Shown in pieces: positions 50,434-59,110 of a DNA stretch of 64,000 bases. The stretch is from Demequina salsinemoris (GTDB taxonomy: Bacteria; Actinomycetota; Actinomycetes; Actinomycetales; Demequinaceae). Positions within the stretch are counted from its first letter, which is position 1; every line of letters begins with the position of its first letter. Under the pieces are notes generated by a model. It was not told the origin of the DNA, did no database searches, and saw only the letters and a list, made by a program, of their open reading frames with translations. Position numbers and translations under genes: made by a program. The stretch spans positions 124,001-188,000 of the forward strand of contig NZ_BBQZ01000005.1 in the NCBI RefSeq assembly GCF_000974805.1, read 5' to 3'.

Positions 50434-51906
50434 TCACGTCGCCACGGCTCGACGCCGAGCGCGCTTGTCCTGATACATCCTGCCGTCGGCATGGGTGAGG
50501 AGCGAGTCGGCGCTGCTCACCTCGCCGGGCCTCGCGGTGGCCACGCCGACGCTCGCCGACGCTGTCGCGGGGCCGTCGCTCAGCGCGAACGTGCCTTCGA
50601 GCGCCCGGTGGACCCTCGCGACGAGGGCGTCCGCGGTGGCTTCTGGCTCCCCCTCCGCGACCACGACGAACTCGTCGCCGCCGATCCTTCCGACGAGGTC
50701 GTCCGTACCGGAGCGCGCGAGCCGAGCGAGCCTGCCCGCGATCGCGACGAGCAGCTCGTCCCCGATGGCGTGGCCGCGGGTGTCGTTCACCTGCTTGAAG
50801 CCGTTGAGGTCGATGAAGCACACCGCAGCGCCGGGCGCCTCGCGCGCGGCGACGCGGAGCGCGAGGGCGTCGAGGCGCTGCTCGACGATCCGCCGGTTGG
50901 CGAGCCCCGTGAGGCTGTCCTGGTCGGCCAGGGACTGGAGCCTCGTCTCGGCGCCCCGGTGCGCCGCGGCGAGCTGGGCCACGCGCGCGAGGACCATGAC
51001 GATGATCACGACGCTCGCGACGGCCTCGCCTGCCCAGTCGACGTAGGAGCCGGCGAGATCGCGGACGACCGCGATGCTCGGGGTGATCATCATCGCGAGG
51101 CCGAGCATGAGCAGCCGTCGAGAGGTGAGGCGTCGCGACCCCTGCGCGGTCACCGCGAGCATGTCGGGACCCGCGGGGTGGGCGAGGGCCGCCCACGCGG
51201 AGACGTAGGACACGGGCCAGACCGCGTCGATCCACGAGGGGTAGGCGTGCGTCGCGGGGTCGAGGAAGGCGGAGCCGAGCACATTGCCGGCCAGCGCGAG
51301 CCCGAGAGCGCCGAGAAGGTAGAGCAGGACCGGGCGGGCCGAGCGCGGCGCCGAGCGGTTGAGGATGATCCCCGCCACGATGCCCGTGGCACCGCTCAGG
51401 ATCACGACGATCGCGAAGGAGTAGGCGCGGGCGCTCGTGGGCGCGCCTGTGGCGTGCAGCGATGGCGCGAGCACCGCCTGCCACAGCGCGGCGGCCGCGG
51501 CGACCGCGAGCGTGGCCGCGTCGAGCATTCCTCCGGGGTCGCGCCGCGCGGTCGGCACCAGCGCGAACGCGGCCGCCACCAGGATGAGCAGGTAGCCCCC
51601 TGCGATCAGCCCCGACATCGCGTTGCCGATCGCCTCGGCATCCACGCCCAGGGTGAGTGTCGAGACCCACAGCGTCTCCGCGGTGATCAGCAGCGTCAGC
51701 CCGACGAGCACGGAGCCGTAGACGACGCGGGCTCCACCCCTGGAGCGCACGAGGTGGGGGATCACGTTCGCGGCGGTCAGCATCCCCGCGAGCGGGACGA
51801 CGACGGCGCGGATGAGCGGTGTGCCCTCCAGGAACAGCGCGACGAAGGCGACGGAGAGGGCCACGGCGAGCACGAGCACGCGCGCGGGAGTGCGGACGAT
51901 GCTCAT
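50434..51906 (-). CDS. membrane diguanylate cyclase 4 of 4
   Basis: 490 aa. Helices with GGMLDAATLAVAAAAALWQ, then LTGLANRRIVEQRL, FIDLNGFKQVNDTRGHAIGDELL and GRIGGDEF at 409-413. The I-site Arg position is Gly. The ATG at 51906 follows a GATAGG box by 6 bases, and SIVRT just after it matches the short cytosolic N-termini of the paralogs. It is the first of the four in transcription order and divergent from the zinc-ribbon/SPFH module. Confidence 0.93.
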   Translation of the reverse strand: MSIVRTPARVLVLAVALSVAFVALFLEGTPLIRAVVVPLAGMLTAANVIPHLVRSRGGARVVYGSVLVGLTLLITAETLWVSTLTLGVDAEAIGNAMSGLIAGGYLLILVAAAFALVPTARRDPGGMLDAATLAVAAAAALWQAVLAPSLHATGAPTSARAYSFAIVVILSGATGIVAGIILNRSAPRSARPVLLYLLGALGLALAGNVLGSAFLDPATHAYPSWIDAVWPVSYVSAWAALAHPAGPDMLAVTAQGSRRLTSRRLLMLGLAMMITPSIAVVRDLAGSYVDWAGEAVASVVIIVMVLARVAQLAAAHRGAETRLQSLADQDSLTGLANRRIVEQRLDALALRVAAREAPGAAVCFIDLNGFKQVNDTRGHAIGDELLVAIAGRLARLARSGTDDLVGRIGGDEFVVVAEGEPEATADALVARVHRALEGTFALSDGPATASASVGVATARPGEVSSADSLLTHADGRMYQDKRARRRAVAT

Positions 51907-52076
51907 GACGTCCCTATCGACTGGCGCGCGCGCGAATGAAGCGTTGCCGGGGCCCTGTTGCCACCCGTCGTCCTTCGCCCGGGCCGTTCGCGCTGACGGC
52001 GCCGACGCTGCGCCTCGCACACGCCCTATCGTCCCGGCGTCGTCCGCTCGCGATGCCACCGGGTGACGCGAAGCGC

Positions 52077-52106
52077 TTGTGCTTGGCCAGCGGACGCCGG
52101 TACCTT
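52077..52106 (+). promoter_or_regulatory. promoter of the zinc-ribbon/SPFH module
   Basis: TTGTGC (52077-52082) and TACCTT (52101-52106) are 18 bases apart. The GTG at 52148 lies 41 bases on, preceded by GAGAGGGG. The 51907-52076 stretch upstream, shared with the divergent cyclase gene, shows no other clear feature. Confidence 0.5.
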
Positions 52107-52147
52107 CACCGGGTGGGAGCAGGAGCCCGCGGCGAGAGGGGACGTCG

Positions 52148-53875
52148 GTGACGCAGCGGTATGGCGAGGTGTTCCTGCCCGAGGGTGAGGGGACGAGCGA
52201 GGGCACGTCGACCGCGGGCGCCTCGACAGTCGTCTCCGGGAGTGAGGCGGTGTTCGAGACCCCGCCGAAGCCGCCCGTCGACCCCGCCGCCGCGAGCGGC
52301 CGTCGCCTCGCGACCCCCGCGGGAGTCGGCAACGGTGTGGTGCGATGCCCGAGCTGCGGGTCGTCGCAGGGAGCCGCCGCGGACGACGGCACGTCCTTCG
52401 TGTGCGCCCACTGCCGGCACGAGTGGCGCGCTGCGGACCTGGATCGAGCGATGGGCCTATCCGAGCACATCTCGGGGCTTCAGGGGCCGACGCACGCGAC
52501 TGCCGCGACGAACATCACGTCCGACGACCCCCTGATGGCGGTGGCGTGCGACGGGTGCGGCGCTGAGGTGGTGATCGACACGGAGCGTTCGCTGCGCGCG
52601 GCCTGCCCCTGGTGCCGCCACGAGCTGTCGCTCAGCGACGCAGTTCCCAGTGGAATGGTTCCCGACGGCATCCTGCCGTTCTCGGTGTCCAAGGCGCAGG
52701 CCTGGCAGAGCGTGCAGGCCGCCGCGCGTCGTCGCTGGTGGTTCGCCTCGAAGGGTTTCCGGCAGGGACTCGCAGTGGAGAACCTCAAGCGGGTCTACCT
52801 GCCGTACATGACAGTGGATGTGCGCGCGAACGTGCGGATGGACGGCTTCGGAGAGGTCGAGCTCGCCAGGTCGAGCGCTGGCGAGACCACGACGTACCAG
52901 GCCCGACGCTACGCCGTGATGCGTCAGGTGGAGGTCGAGGTCGACGATCTGATCGTCGAGACCGGCTCTGCCACGGCGAGCTCTGGCGCCGCGGCAGCGA
53001 CCACGAACATCTTGGGCGCGATCCTGCCGTTCGACGTCAAGAACGCGGTGCGATTCGACGCGCGGGTGCTGGAGGAGGACGCCACGGTGCAGCGTCGTGA
53101 GCTCGACTCGTCCGACGCGGGTCCCGTCGCGGCGGGGCACGTCCTCGCGATCGCGAGGGAGGCGGCGCGCGAGTCGGTCTCCCAGTACGACCGCTATGTG
53201 CAGTGGGAGGCCGAGCAGGCCAGGATCGAAGGAACCCGATGGGTGTCGATGCTGCTGCCCGTATGGCTCTACAGCCATGTCGAGCACGAGCGCGGCGGGG
53301 ACACGGCCCACTTCATCGCCGTGAACGGCCGGACCGGGGCAACTTCGAGCTCGATCCCGATGGACCGTCGACGCCTCGCACTGGTCTCCTTGGGGCCTAC
53401 GATGCTCCTCCTGTCGCCGTTCTTCCTGATCGGGCTCGCCTCGCTGTTCCTCATGCGAGACCCGATCTTCTCCCTGATGTTCCTCCTCGTTCCGGTGCCG
53501 TTCGTCGTCGCGCCGGCCTGGATCATCCGATTCGTGATCAAGCGGAGGTACCGCAACGCCGAGGCACGGTACGAACCCGAGAAGGTCGTGGCGAGGGAGT
53601 CGGCGGTCGTCGCGGGAAGCGACCTCGAGGTCGGCGACGTGACGTCGACGTCGGCCGGGGTCCCGTGGCCGAACTCGATGTTCGCGCACCTGCGTGCGCG
53701 CCATTGCGTGTACTTCGCGGCCACTGTGGCCTCCGGCTCCCGGCTGGGCCCGCCGCCGATCTCCACTCATGAGCCCTACCAGGCGGACCTGCTTGAGCAC
53801 GGCATCCGCGGTATCCCCGCTCAGCTCACGCCTCCGAGCGTCCCACGGCTGATCGACGAGCCGTCGCCGCAATGA
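52148..53875 (+). CDS. double zinc-ribbon membrane protein, YdjG-like (long form)
   Basis: 575 aa. A disordered N-terminus precedes two zinc ribbons: C67/C70/C86/C89 (CPSCG...CAHCRHEW) and C134/C137/C153/C156 (CDGCG...CPWCRH). A large conserved beta-rich domain follows (GILPFSVSKAQAW, VYLPYMTVDV, AILPFDVKNAVRFD, WVSMLLPVWLYSHV, HFIAVNGRTGAT), then two membrane helices (about 415-465) and a cytosolic tail with RRYRNAEARYEPEK and LRARHCVYF. Bacillus YdjG, with YdjH, anchors PspA-type proteins; that this protein does so is inference, as no PspA is nearby. Confidence 0.82.
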   Translation: MTQRYGEVFLPEGEGTSEGTSTAGASTVVSGSEAVFETPPKPPVDPAAASGRRLATPAGVGNGVVRCPSCGSSQGAAADDGTSFVCAHCRHEWRAADLDRAMGLSEHISGLQGPTHATAATNITSDDPLMAVACDGCGAEVVIDTERSLRAACPWCRHELSLSDAVPSGMVPDGILPFSVSKAQAWQSVQAAARRRWWFASKGFRQGLAVENLKRVYLPYMTVDVRANVRMDGFGEVELARSSAGETTTYQARRYAVMRQVEVEVDDLIVETGSATASSGAAAATTNILGAILPFDVKNAVRFDARVLEEDATVQRRELDSSDAGPVAAGHVLAIAREAARESVSQYDRYVQWEAEQARIEGTRWVSMLLPVWLYSHVEHERGGDTAHFIAVNGRTGATSSSIPMDRRRLALVSLGPTMLLLSPFFLIGLASLFLMRDPIFSLMFLLVPVPFVVAPAWIIRFVIKRRYRNAEARYEPEKVVARESAVVAGSDLEVGDVTSTSAGVPWPNSMFAHLRARHCVYFAATVASGSRLGPPPISTHEPYQADLLEHGIRGIPAQLTPPSVPRLIDEPSPQ

Positions 53876-53922
53876 GCGCGTGCGCAGAGTCGGTGCAGAC
53901 CCCACCGTGCATGGGAACCCGG

Positions 53923-53952
53923 TTGCGGGCCGTCACGTTGCCTCGATAGGTT
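53923..53952 (+). promoter_or_regulatory. promoter of the SPFH gene
   Basis: TTGCGG (53923-53928) and TAGGTT (53947-53952), 18-base spacer, in the 170-base gap before the SPFH gene. GAGAGGAG 6 bases before the ATG is the ribosome site. Confidence 0.45.
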
Positions 53953-54045
53953 CTCAGTGCGGATCCTTCCGGTCCGTTTCGGGGGAGGGCTCGAGGCGCG
54001 GGCCCGACGTGCGACCAGAGGTCGCGCGGGACGAGAGGAGTCGTC

Positions 54046-55245
54046 ATGGGGTTCATCCAGATCGCGCTCGGCGCAGGCTGGGACGCTCTGAAGTCGTCGT
54101 TCGGGGACCAGTTCCTCGACTTCCTGGTCCCGCCGGCCGGGATCGGCGACACCGTCGTCCTGTTCCCTGCCGTGACCCAGGGCACGAACGCGGGCCGCGG
54201 CCAGAACACGCGCGGCTCCGACAACATCATCACCAACGGTTCCGTGATCGTCGTGCCCGAGGGGTACGGGCTGCTCACCTTCCAGGACGGCGCCGTCACG
54301 TCGGTCGTCGCCGAGTCGGGCGCCTACCGGTGGGACAGCGAGGCCCAGGACTCGAAGTCCGTCTTCTCGGGCGGCGGCCTGCTCAACTCGACGTTCACGA
54401 CGTCGTGGGAGCGCTTCAAGCTCGGCGGCCGCCCGATGGGTCAGCAGCTCGCGTTCTACGTGAACCTCAAGGAGATCCCGAACAACAAGTTCGGCACCCA
54501 GAGCCCGATCTACTGGGACGATCGCTACCTCAACACGCAGGCGGGCGCGATCACGCGGGGCACCTACGTGCTCGAGGTCTGCGACCCGATCCTGTTCGTG
54601 AAGACCCTGGTACCCGCCTCGTACATCTCCGCAGGGGCTCGCCCGTTCGACATCACCGAGGCGACCAACCCGGTCTCCGAGCAGCTCTTCAACGAGGTCA
54701 TCGGCTCGCTCGCCGGCGCGTTCTCGCGCTACGTCAACGACCCCGACAAGGACCACCGCATCACGCGCATCCAGGGCGACTCGGTCGGCTTCGCGAAGTC
54801 GCTGTCCGAGGAGGTCGAGAAGAACTACCAGTGGACCACCGAGCGCGGCCTCGAGATCAGCTCGGCGACCCTCGTCGCGATCGAGTACGACGCGGACACG
54901 CAGACCCTGCTGTCCGATGTCCGCAAGGCCGATGCCCTCTCGGGCGGGCGCGCGGACACCTTCCTCAAGCAGTCGGTCGCCCGCGGCGTCCAGTCCGCCG
55001 GTGAGACGGGGGGCGGGACCGGGCTCGCGATGATGGGCATGGGGATGGGCGCGATCGGCGGCATGGTCCCCGCGACCCCCGGCGCGCCGGCGGGGATGGC
55101 CGCGGGAGCCGCGGCCCAGCAGCCCGCTGCCCCGGCGGCCCCGGACCCCTACGCCCAGCTCGCCTCGGCCAAGAAGATGCTCGACGACGGCCTCATCAGC
55201 CAGGACGACTACGATGCGCTCAAGAAGAAGGCGCTCGGGCTGTAG
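54046..55245 (+). CDS. SPFH-domain protein with C-terminal SHOCT motif, YdjI-like
   Basis: 399 aa. It matches the 'virion core protein/YdjI' type of SPFH (flotillin-like) protein: FLDFLVPPAGIGDTVVLFPAV, ITNGSVIVVPEGYGLLTFQDG, and a coiled region ELSEEVEKNYQW. A Gly/Met/Pro/Ala linker (about 325-365) leads to a SHOCT motif (QLASAKKMLDDGLISQDDYDALKKKALGL, residues 370-399, split here). No membrane helix; such proteins assemble under the membrane and recruit PspA-like partners. It is flanked on both sides by zinc-ribbon genes. Confidence 0.87.
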   Translation: MGFIQIALGAGWDALKSSFGDQFLDFLVPPAGIGDTVVLFPAVTQGTNAGRGQNTRGSDNIITNGSVIVVPEGYGLLTFQDGAVTSVVAESGAYRWDSEAQDSKSVFSGGGLLNSTFTTSWERFKLGGRPMGQQLAFYVNLKEIPNNKFGTQSPIYWDDRYLNTQAGAITRGTYVLEVCDPILFVKTLVPASYISAGARPFDITEATNPVSEQLFNEVIGSLAGAFSRYVNDPDKDHRITRIQGDSVGFAKSLSEEVEKNYQWTTERGLEISSATLVAIEYDADTQTLLSDVRKADALSGGRADTFLKQSVARGVQSAGETGGGTGLAMMGMGMGAIGGMVPATPGAPAGMAAGAAAQQPAAPAAPDPYAQLASAKKMLDDGLISQDDYDALKKKALGL

Positions 55246-55251
55246 GCGCTC

Positions 55252-56418
55252 ATGGCTGAGGAGATCGCGACCCCGTCGGGAAGCGCCGACGGAGTCGACA
55301 GGTGCCCCAAGTGCGGCGCGTCCGACGTCGTGCAGCTCGAGGACCAGCACCAGTTCATGTGCTCGTTCTGCCGTCACCGGTGGGGCTTCGAGCGGCTCGA
55401 CGAGGCGATGGGCCTGTCCGAGGGCATCGCGGACCTCACAGGGGTGAGCTACTCGACCGCGGCCTCCGACATCGTCTCGGACGATGCGCTCGTCACGCTC
55501 AAGTGCGACGGCTGCGGATCGGAGGTCGTCGTCGACACCGACCGCACGCTCCAGGCGCGCTGCCACTGGTGCAAGCACGTCCTGTCGCTCAACAACAGGA
55601 TCCCCAACGGCGCGGTGCCCGACGGGATCCTGCCGTTCTCGGTCACGCGCGAGCAGGCGATGGCGCACATCCAGAGGTTCGCCGAGGAGCGCAGGTCCTT
55701 CGCTCTCCCGGCCTTCGCTGACACCTTCACCCCCGCGAACGTCATGGGCGTGTACCTGCCGTACATGACGGTCGACGGCAACATCTCAGCGCGGCTCGAC
55801 GGCATCGGGGAGATCACCAGGCGCACCACCCACAGCAAGGAGCACGGCACCACCTACTACGTGGACCGCTACGGGGTGACGCGCATGCTCGACATCGAGA
55901 TCGATGACCTCATCGTCGAGTCGAACTTCGAGAAGGCGAACATCCGCTCGGCGACGAGCACGAACAACGTGATCAACGCGATCCTGCCGTTCGACGTCAA
56001 GAACATCGTCCGCTTCGACGCGCACTTCCTGGGTGAGGATTACACCTCGCAGCGGCGCGACATGGACATCGACGAGGCCGAGGGCGTCGCCGCGAACCAC
56101 TTCATGACCGTGGCGCGCGGCGCCTCCGAGGCCTCGGTCGCCCAGTACCGCCGCGGCGTGCGCTGGGAGTCCGAGCAGCTCCGCATCGACGGGGTGCGCT
56201 GGACCTCCGTCCTGCTCCCGGTGTGGCTGTACGGCTTCGTCGAGAACCGCAAGGGCACCCCCGTGACGCACTACATCGCCGTCAACGGGCGCACCGGCGC
56301 GACGATGGGGTCGGTCCCCATCAACACCAGGAAGGCCGCGATGCTCGCATGGGGCATCGCGATCGGCGTCTCGGTGGTCACCTGGCCACTGGGCTTCGCG
56401 ATGCTGGTGGCGTCATGA
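55252..56418 (+). CDS. double zinc-ribbon protein, YdjG-like (short form)
   Basis: 388 aa, a paralog of the protein at 52148. Zinc ribbons C18/C21/C37/C40 and C85/C88/C104/C107 are followed by the same core (GILPFSVTREQAM, VYLPYMTVDGN, AILPFDVKNIVRFD, WTSVLLPVWLYGFV, HYIAVNGRTGAT). It ends after one membrane helix (AMLAWGIAIGVSVVTWPLGFAMLV). The second helix and tail of the long paralog are encoded by the next gene, which overlaps by ATGA. It starts 6 bases after the SPFH stop, so it is in that operon. Confidence 0.85.
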   Translation: MAEEIATPSGSADGVDRCPKCGASDVVQLEDQHQFMCSFCRHRWGFERLDEAMGLSEGIADLTGVSYSTAASDIVSDDALVTLKCDGCGSEVVVDTDRTLQARCHWCKHVLSLNNRIPNGAVPDGILPFSVTREQAMAHIQRFAEERRSFALPAFADTFTPANVMGVYLPYMTVDGNISARLDGIGEITRRTTHSKEHGTTYYVDRYGVTRMLDIEIDDLIVESNFEKANIRSATSTNNVINAILPFDVKNIVRFDAHFLGEDYTSQRRDMDIDEAEGVAANHFMTVARGASEASVAQYRRGVRWESEQLRIDGVRWTSVLLPVWLYGFVENRKGTPVTHYIAVNGRTGATMGSVPINTRKAAMLAWGIAIGVSVVTWPLGFAMLVAS

Positions 56419-56891
56419 TGCTCGGCGACGTCTCGGACGTGCTCGCCGCGAACGTCGTCCTTGCGTACGGCGGGGGAGGAGGCGACGGCGGTGGCCTCGG
56501 CTTCTTCGCGCTGCTCCTGTTCGCGGCGGGGCCCGCCGCGGGCTGGGGGACCTGGACGTGGATCCAGCGCCGCTACCGCAATCGGGAGGCCCGCTACCGG
56601 CCCGACCGGACCGTGGCCCACCACGTCTCGAGCCTCACAGGCGATGACCAGCCCCGCGGTCGGTTCAGGAGCCGTTCCGCCTACACCTCGGACCGCAACG
56701 ACGGCGCCCCGGATCAGCGGGCGCGCCACGCGCAGTACTTCCACGGCGAGCTCCGCAAGCCGGAAGCGGAGGACGAGGTCGAGGACGGCGTGCGCGAGGG
56801 CGAGGCCGAGCCAGCGCCCCCGGTGACGGGAACCGCACCCCCGCCGCCCCCCGCATCGTCCCCTCCGACCCCTCCTCCGCCGACGCGCTAG
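56415..56891 (+). CDS. small membrane protein completing the short YdjG-like protein
   Basis: 158 aa. A Gly-rich segment and one or two helices (LGFFALLLFAAGPAAGWGTW) precede IQRRYRNREARYRPDRTV and QRARHAQYF. These match RRYRNAEARYEPEK and LRARHCVYF at the same relative place in the C-terminus of the protein at 52148. The 55252 and 56415 genes therefore look like the two halves of one ancestral protein. The end is Pro-rich (PPPPPASSPPTPPPP), with a decamer copy at 56852. It could instead act as a YdjH-like partner. Confidence 0.75.
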   Translation: MMLGDVSDVLAANVVLAYGGGGGDGGGLGFFALLLFAAGPAAGWGTWTWIQRRYRNREARYRPDRTVAHHVSSLTGDDQPRGRFRSRSAYTSDRNDGAPDQRARHAQYFHGELRKPEAEDEVEDGVREGEAEPAPPVTGTAPPPPPASSPPTPPPPTR

Positions 56892-56909
56892 CGTCGACGC
56901 CCCCGGGCC

Positions 56910-56915
56910 TACACT
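56910..56915 (+). promoter_or_regulatory. -10 box of the MFS gene (leaderless)
   Basis: TACACT ends exactly 6 bases before the GTG at 56922, so transcription should begin on the start codon. Confidence 0.55.
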
Positions 56916-56921
56916 CGTCCG

Positions 56922-58271
56922 GTGACCGATTCCCCAGGTGAGGCGCAGGATTCCGGCCGACGACACCTCGTCGACCTGGCCCCGCTGAAGGCGAGCCCCG
57001 CGTTCGCGCGGCTGTTCATCGGCAACACGATCTCGCTCATCGGCGCGCAGATGTCGGTGCTCGCGGTCGGCCTGCAGATCTACGACATCACCGAGTCCAC
57101 CTTCATGGTCGGCCTCGTGGGCGGCGTCTCGCTCGTCCCGATGATCATCGCGGGGCTGTGGGGAGGCATGCTCGCCGACGTCTTCGACCGCCGGCGCCTG
57201 CTCATCGTCGCCTCGCTCGTGAGCTGGGGGTCGACGCTCGCGCTCGTCGCCCTCGCGCTGTGGGACCTCGCCGAGATCCGTCACGGAGGGCGCGCCGAGG
57301 TGTGGCCCTTCCTGCTCGTCACGACCGTCAACTCGGTCGCGGCGACCATCGCGAGCGCGACCCGGTCAGCGCTGGTCGGGCGCATCATCCCCGAGCACCT
57401 GCTGTCGCGAGCGAGCGCCCTCAACGGCATCGCGATCGGCGTGGGCGTCACGATCGGCCCCGCGCTCGCGGGCGTGCTCGTCGCGAGCGTCGGCTTCGCC
57501 TGGACGTTCGCGGTGGACGCGGTCCTGTTCTCGGCCGGCTTCCTCGGCGTGTGGATGCTGCCCTCGCTGCCGCGCCTGGGCGAGAAGGCTGAGGCCGGCT
57601 GGGGGATGCTCCGCGAGGGCGCTCACTTCCTGCGCCACGCGCCGAACCTGCGCATGAGCTTCCTGGTCGACATCATCGCGATGACGTTCTTCCGCCCCTA
57701 TGTCCTGCTGCCCGCGATCGGCGCGACCGTCGTGGGCGGAGGGTCGCTCTCGGTGGGCTTCCTCACGGCCGCGGGCGCGGTGGGCACGATGCTGGCGTCG
57801 GTCTTCTCGGGTCCGGTCGCCCGGATCCACCGTCACGGCCTCGCGGTGTCACGCGCGATCACCGTGTTCGGACTGTTCGGCGTGCTCTTCGGTCTCGCGA
57901 CCCTGCTCCTGAGCCTCGGCGACCACGAGGCCGCCGAGGGGTGGGGCGGGGTCCACTGGGGCGCGCTCGCGGTGCTCGCGTTCGCGATGCTCGGGATGGG
58001 CGCGTCGGACGAGGTCAGCGCGATCTTCCGCTCGACCATGCTGATCCAGGCGGCGCCGGACGAGATGCGAGGCCGGCTTCAGGGCGTGTTCATCGTCGTC
58101 GTCACGGGCGGCCCGCGCCTGGGGGACATGTACGCAGGAATCCTTGCGACCGCGGTGGCGGTGTGGTTCCCGCCCCTGTTGGGAGGCTTCGCTATCGTCG
58201 CGCTGATCGCGGTGCTGACGAGGGTCGGATCGTCGTTCCGCACGTACGACGCGCGTAACCCGACGCCCTAG
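56922..58271 (+). CDS. MFS exporter, MFS_3/EntS-like
   Basis: 449 aa with 12 helices. The N-terminal FARLFIGNTISLIGAQMSVLAVGLQIYD, split over residues about 28-55, and GGMLADVFDRRRLLI are typical of the MFS_3 group that includes enterobactin exporter EntS and macrolide exporters. Other group motifs: SATRSALVGRIIPEHLLSRASALNG and MRGRLQGVFIVVVTGGPRLGD. Substrate cannot be assigned. The GTG start follows a TACACT box by 6 bases. Confidence 0.9.
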   Translation: MTDSPGEAQDSGRRHLVDLAPLKASPAFARLFIGNTISLIGAQMSVLAVGLQIYDITESTFMVGLVGGVSLVPMIIAGLWGGMLADVFDRRRLLIVASLVSWGSTLALVALALWDLAEIRHGGRAEVWPFLLVTTVNSVAATIASATRSALVGRIIPEHLLSRASALNGIAIGVGVTIGPALAGVLVASVGFAWTFAVDAVLFSAGFLGVWMLPSLPRLGEKAEAGWGMLREGAHFLRHAPNLRMSFLVDIIAMTFFRPYVLLPAIGATVVGGGSLSVGFLTAAGAVGTMLASVFSGPVARIHRHGLAVSRAITVFGLFGVLFGLATLLLSLGDHEAAEGWGGVHWGALAVLAFAMLGMGASDEVSAIFRSTMLIQAAPDEMRGRLQGVFIVVVTGGPRLGDMYAGILATAVAVWFPPLLGGFAIVALIAVLTRVGSSFRTYDARNPTP

Positions 58272-58293
58272 GCTTCAGCCGGCTCGGCGGCGG

Positions 58294-58337
58294 GTGCGGT
58301 CCGGGTGCGGTCCGGCTGCGGTCCGGCTGCGGCTCAG
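58294..58337 (+). repeat. 11-bp tandem repeat in a convergent gap
   Basis: Two exact GTGCGGTCCGG units, one CTGCGGTCCGG and one degenerate unit follow without gaps. The last unit runs into a small hairpin GCGGCT-CAG-AGCCGC (58330-58344) that may terminate both convergent genes. Confidence 0.75.
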
Positions 58338-58346
58338 AGCCGCGAC

Positions 58347-58928
58347 TCACAGCTCCGAGGCGACGACCGACGCGAGCGCGGTCGTGACGTCCGAGAGGTC
58401 GACCCAGTCGTCCACGTAGTGGAGGACAGTGACCGACAGGCCGCCGACCGCGAACTCCACGACCGTGCCGTTCTGGGCGACGAACGCATCGTCCGCGCCT
58501 TCGAGTTGGACGTCGGAGGCGTCGCCATAGTCCGTGTCGGCCTGCGCGCGCACGTCGGCGAAGTCGCCCGAGAGCGCCTTCACCTGCACCTGCACGGTCG
58601 AGTACGAGTCGCCGGACGCGTACCAGTCGCACACCGCGAGATCGCTGTCCGAGAGGATCGCGTTGAACTCGCCGGCCTCGAAGGCCTCCCCGACGATCGA
58701 CTCGAGCGACGCCTCATCCAGGAGGTCGCACGCGTCGGGAAGGTCGGGCGAGATCGACTGCTGGTCGGCGACCGCCTGCTCGGAAGCAGCGTCCTCGACC
58801 ACGTAGACCGTCTCATCCGTCGCCACCGCCGGGTCCGCCTCGGCCGCCTCGCACGCGGACAGCCCCGCCGCCATGAGGATGGCGCCGGTGATCAGTGCGG
58901 ACTGTCGGACGGGCGTGCGGAAGCGCAT
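58347..58928 (-). CDS. secreted lipoprotein, DUF3558-like
   Basis: 193 aa. The signal ends in a lipobox, AGLSAC|EAAEA. The mature part is acidic, with LPDACDLLDEASLESIVG and CDWYASGD, a pair of Cys in a spacing that resembles DUF3558-type actinobacterial lipoproteins, and a final DLSDVTTALASVV helix. Function unknown. ATG 58928 with AGGA 5-7 bases upstream is chosen over a start 17 codons earlier. A decamer copy at 58485 encodes Asp-Asp-Ala. Confidence 0.7.
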   Translation of the reverse strand: MRFRTPVRQSALITGAILMAAGLSACEAAEADPAVATDETVYVVEDAASEQAVADQQSISPDLPDACDLLDEASLESIVGEAFEAGEFNAILSDSDLAVCDWYASGDSYSTVQVQVKALSGDFADVRAQADTDYGDASDVQLEGADDAFVAQNGTVVEFAVGGLSVTVLHYVDDWVDLSDVTTALASVVASEL

Positions 58929-59097
58929 GCGATTCCTGTTCGGGAGGGTGCCGCTGCGCCGCGGCGGGTGGACGGACAACGGTCGGCGCGCTCGCCGACG
59001 CCGTCATGGTAAGGCAAAAGGTCGGCAAAAGTGAACATGCTGTCGGCATGTCGACACCGGGAACCGCGGACGCAACGAGCCGTTCACACAGGTGGGC

Positions 59098-59103
59098 TAC
59101 CGT
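59098..59103 (+). promoter_or_regulatory. -10 box of the RibD-like gene (leaderless)
   Basis: TACCGT ends 7 bases before the ATG at 59111. Confidence 0.5.
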
Positions 59104-59110
59104 GAGTGCC

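Noticed and set aside
54046-55245. Prophage gene ('virion core protein' name)
   Set aside because: The family name is historical; this is an SPFH-SHOCT protein, with no phage genes around and normal base composition.
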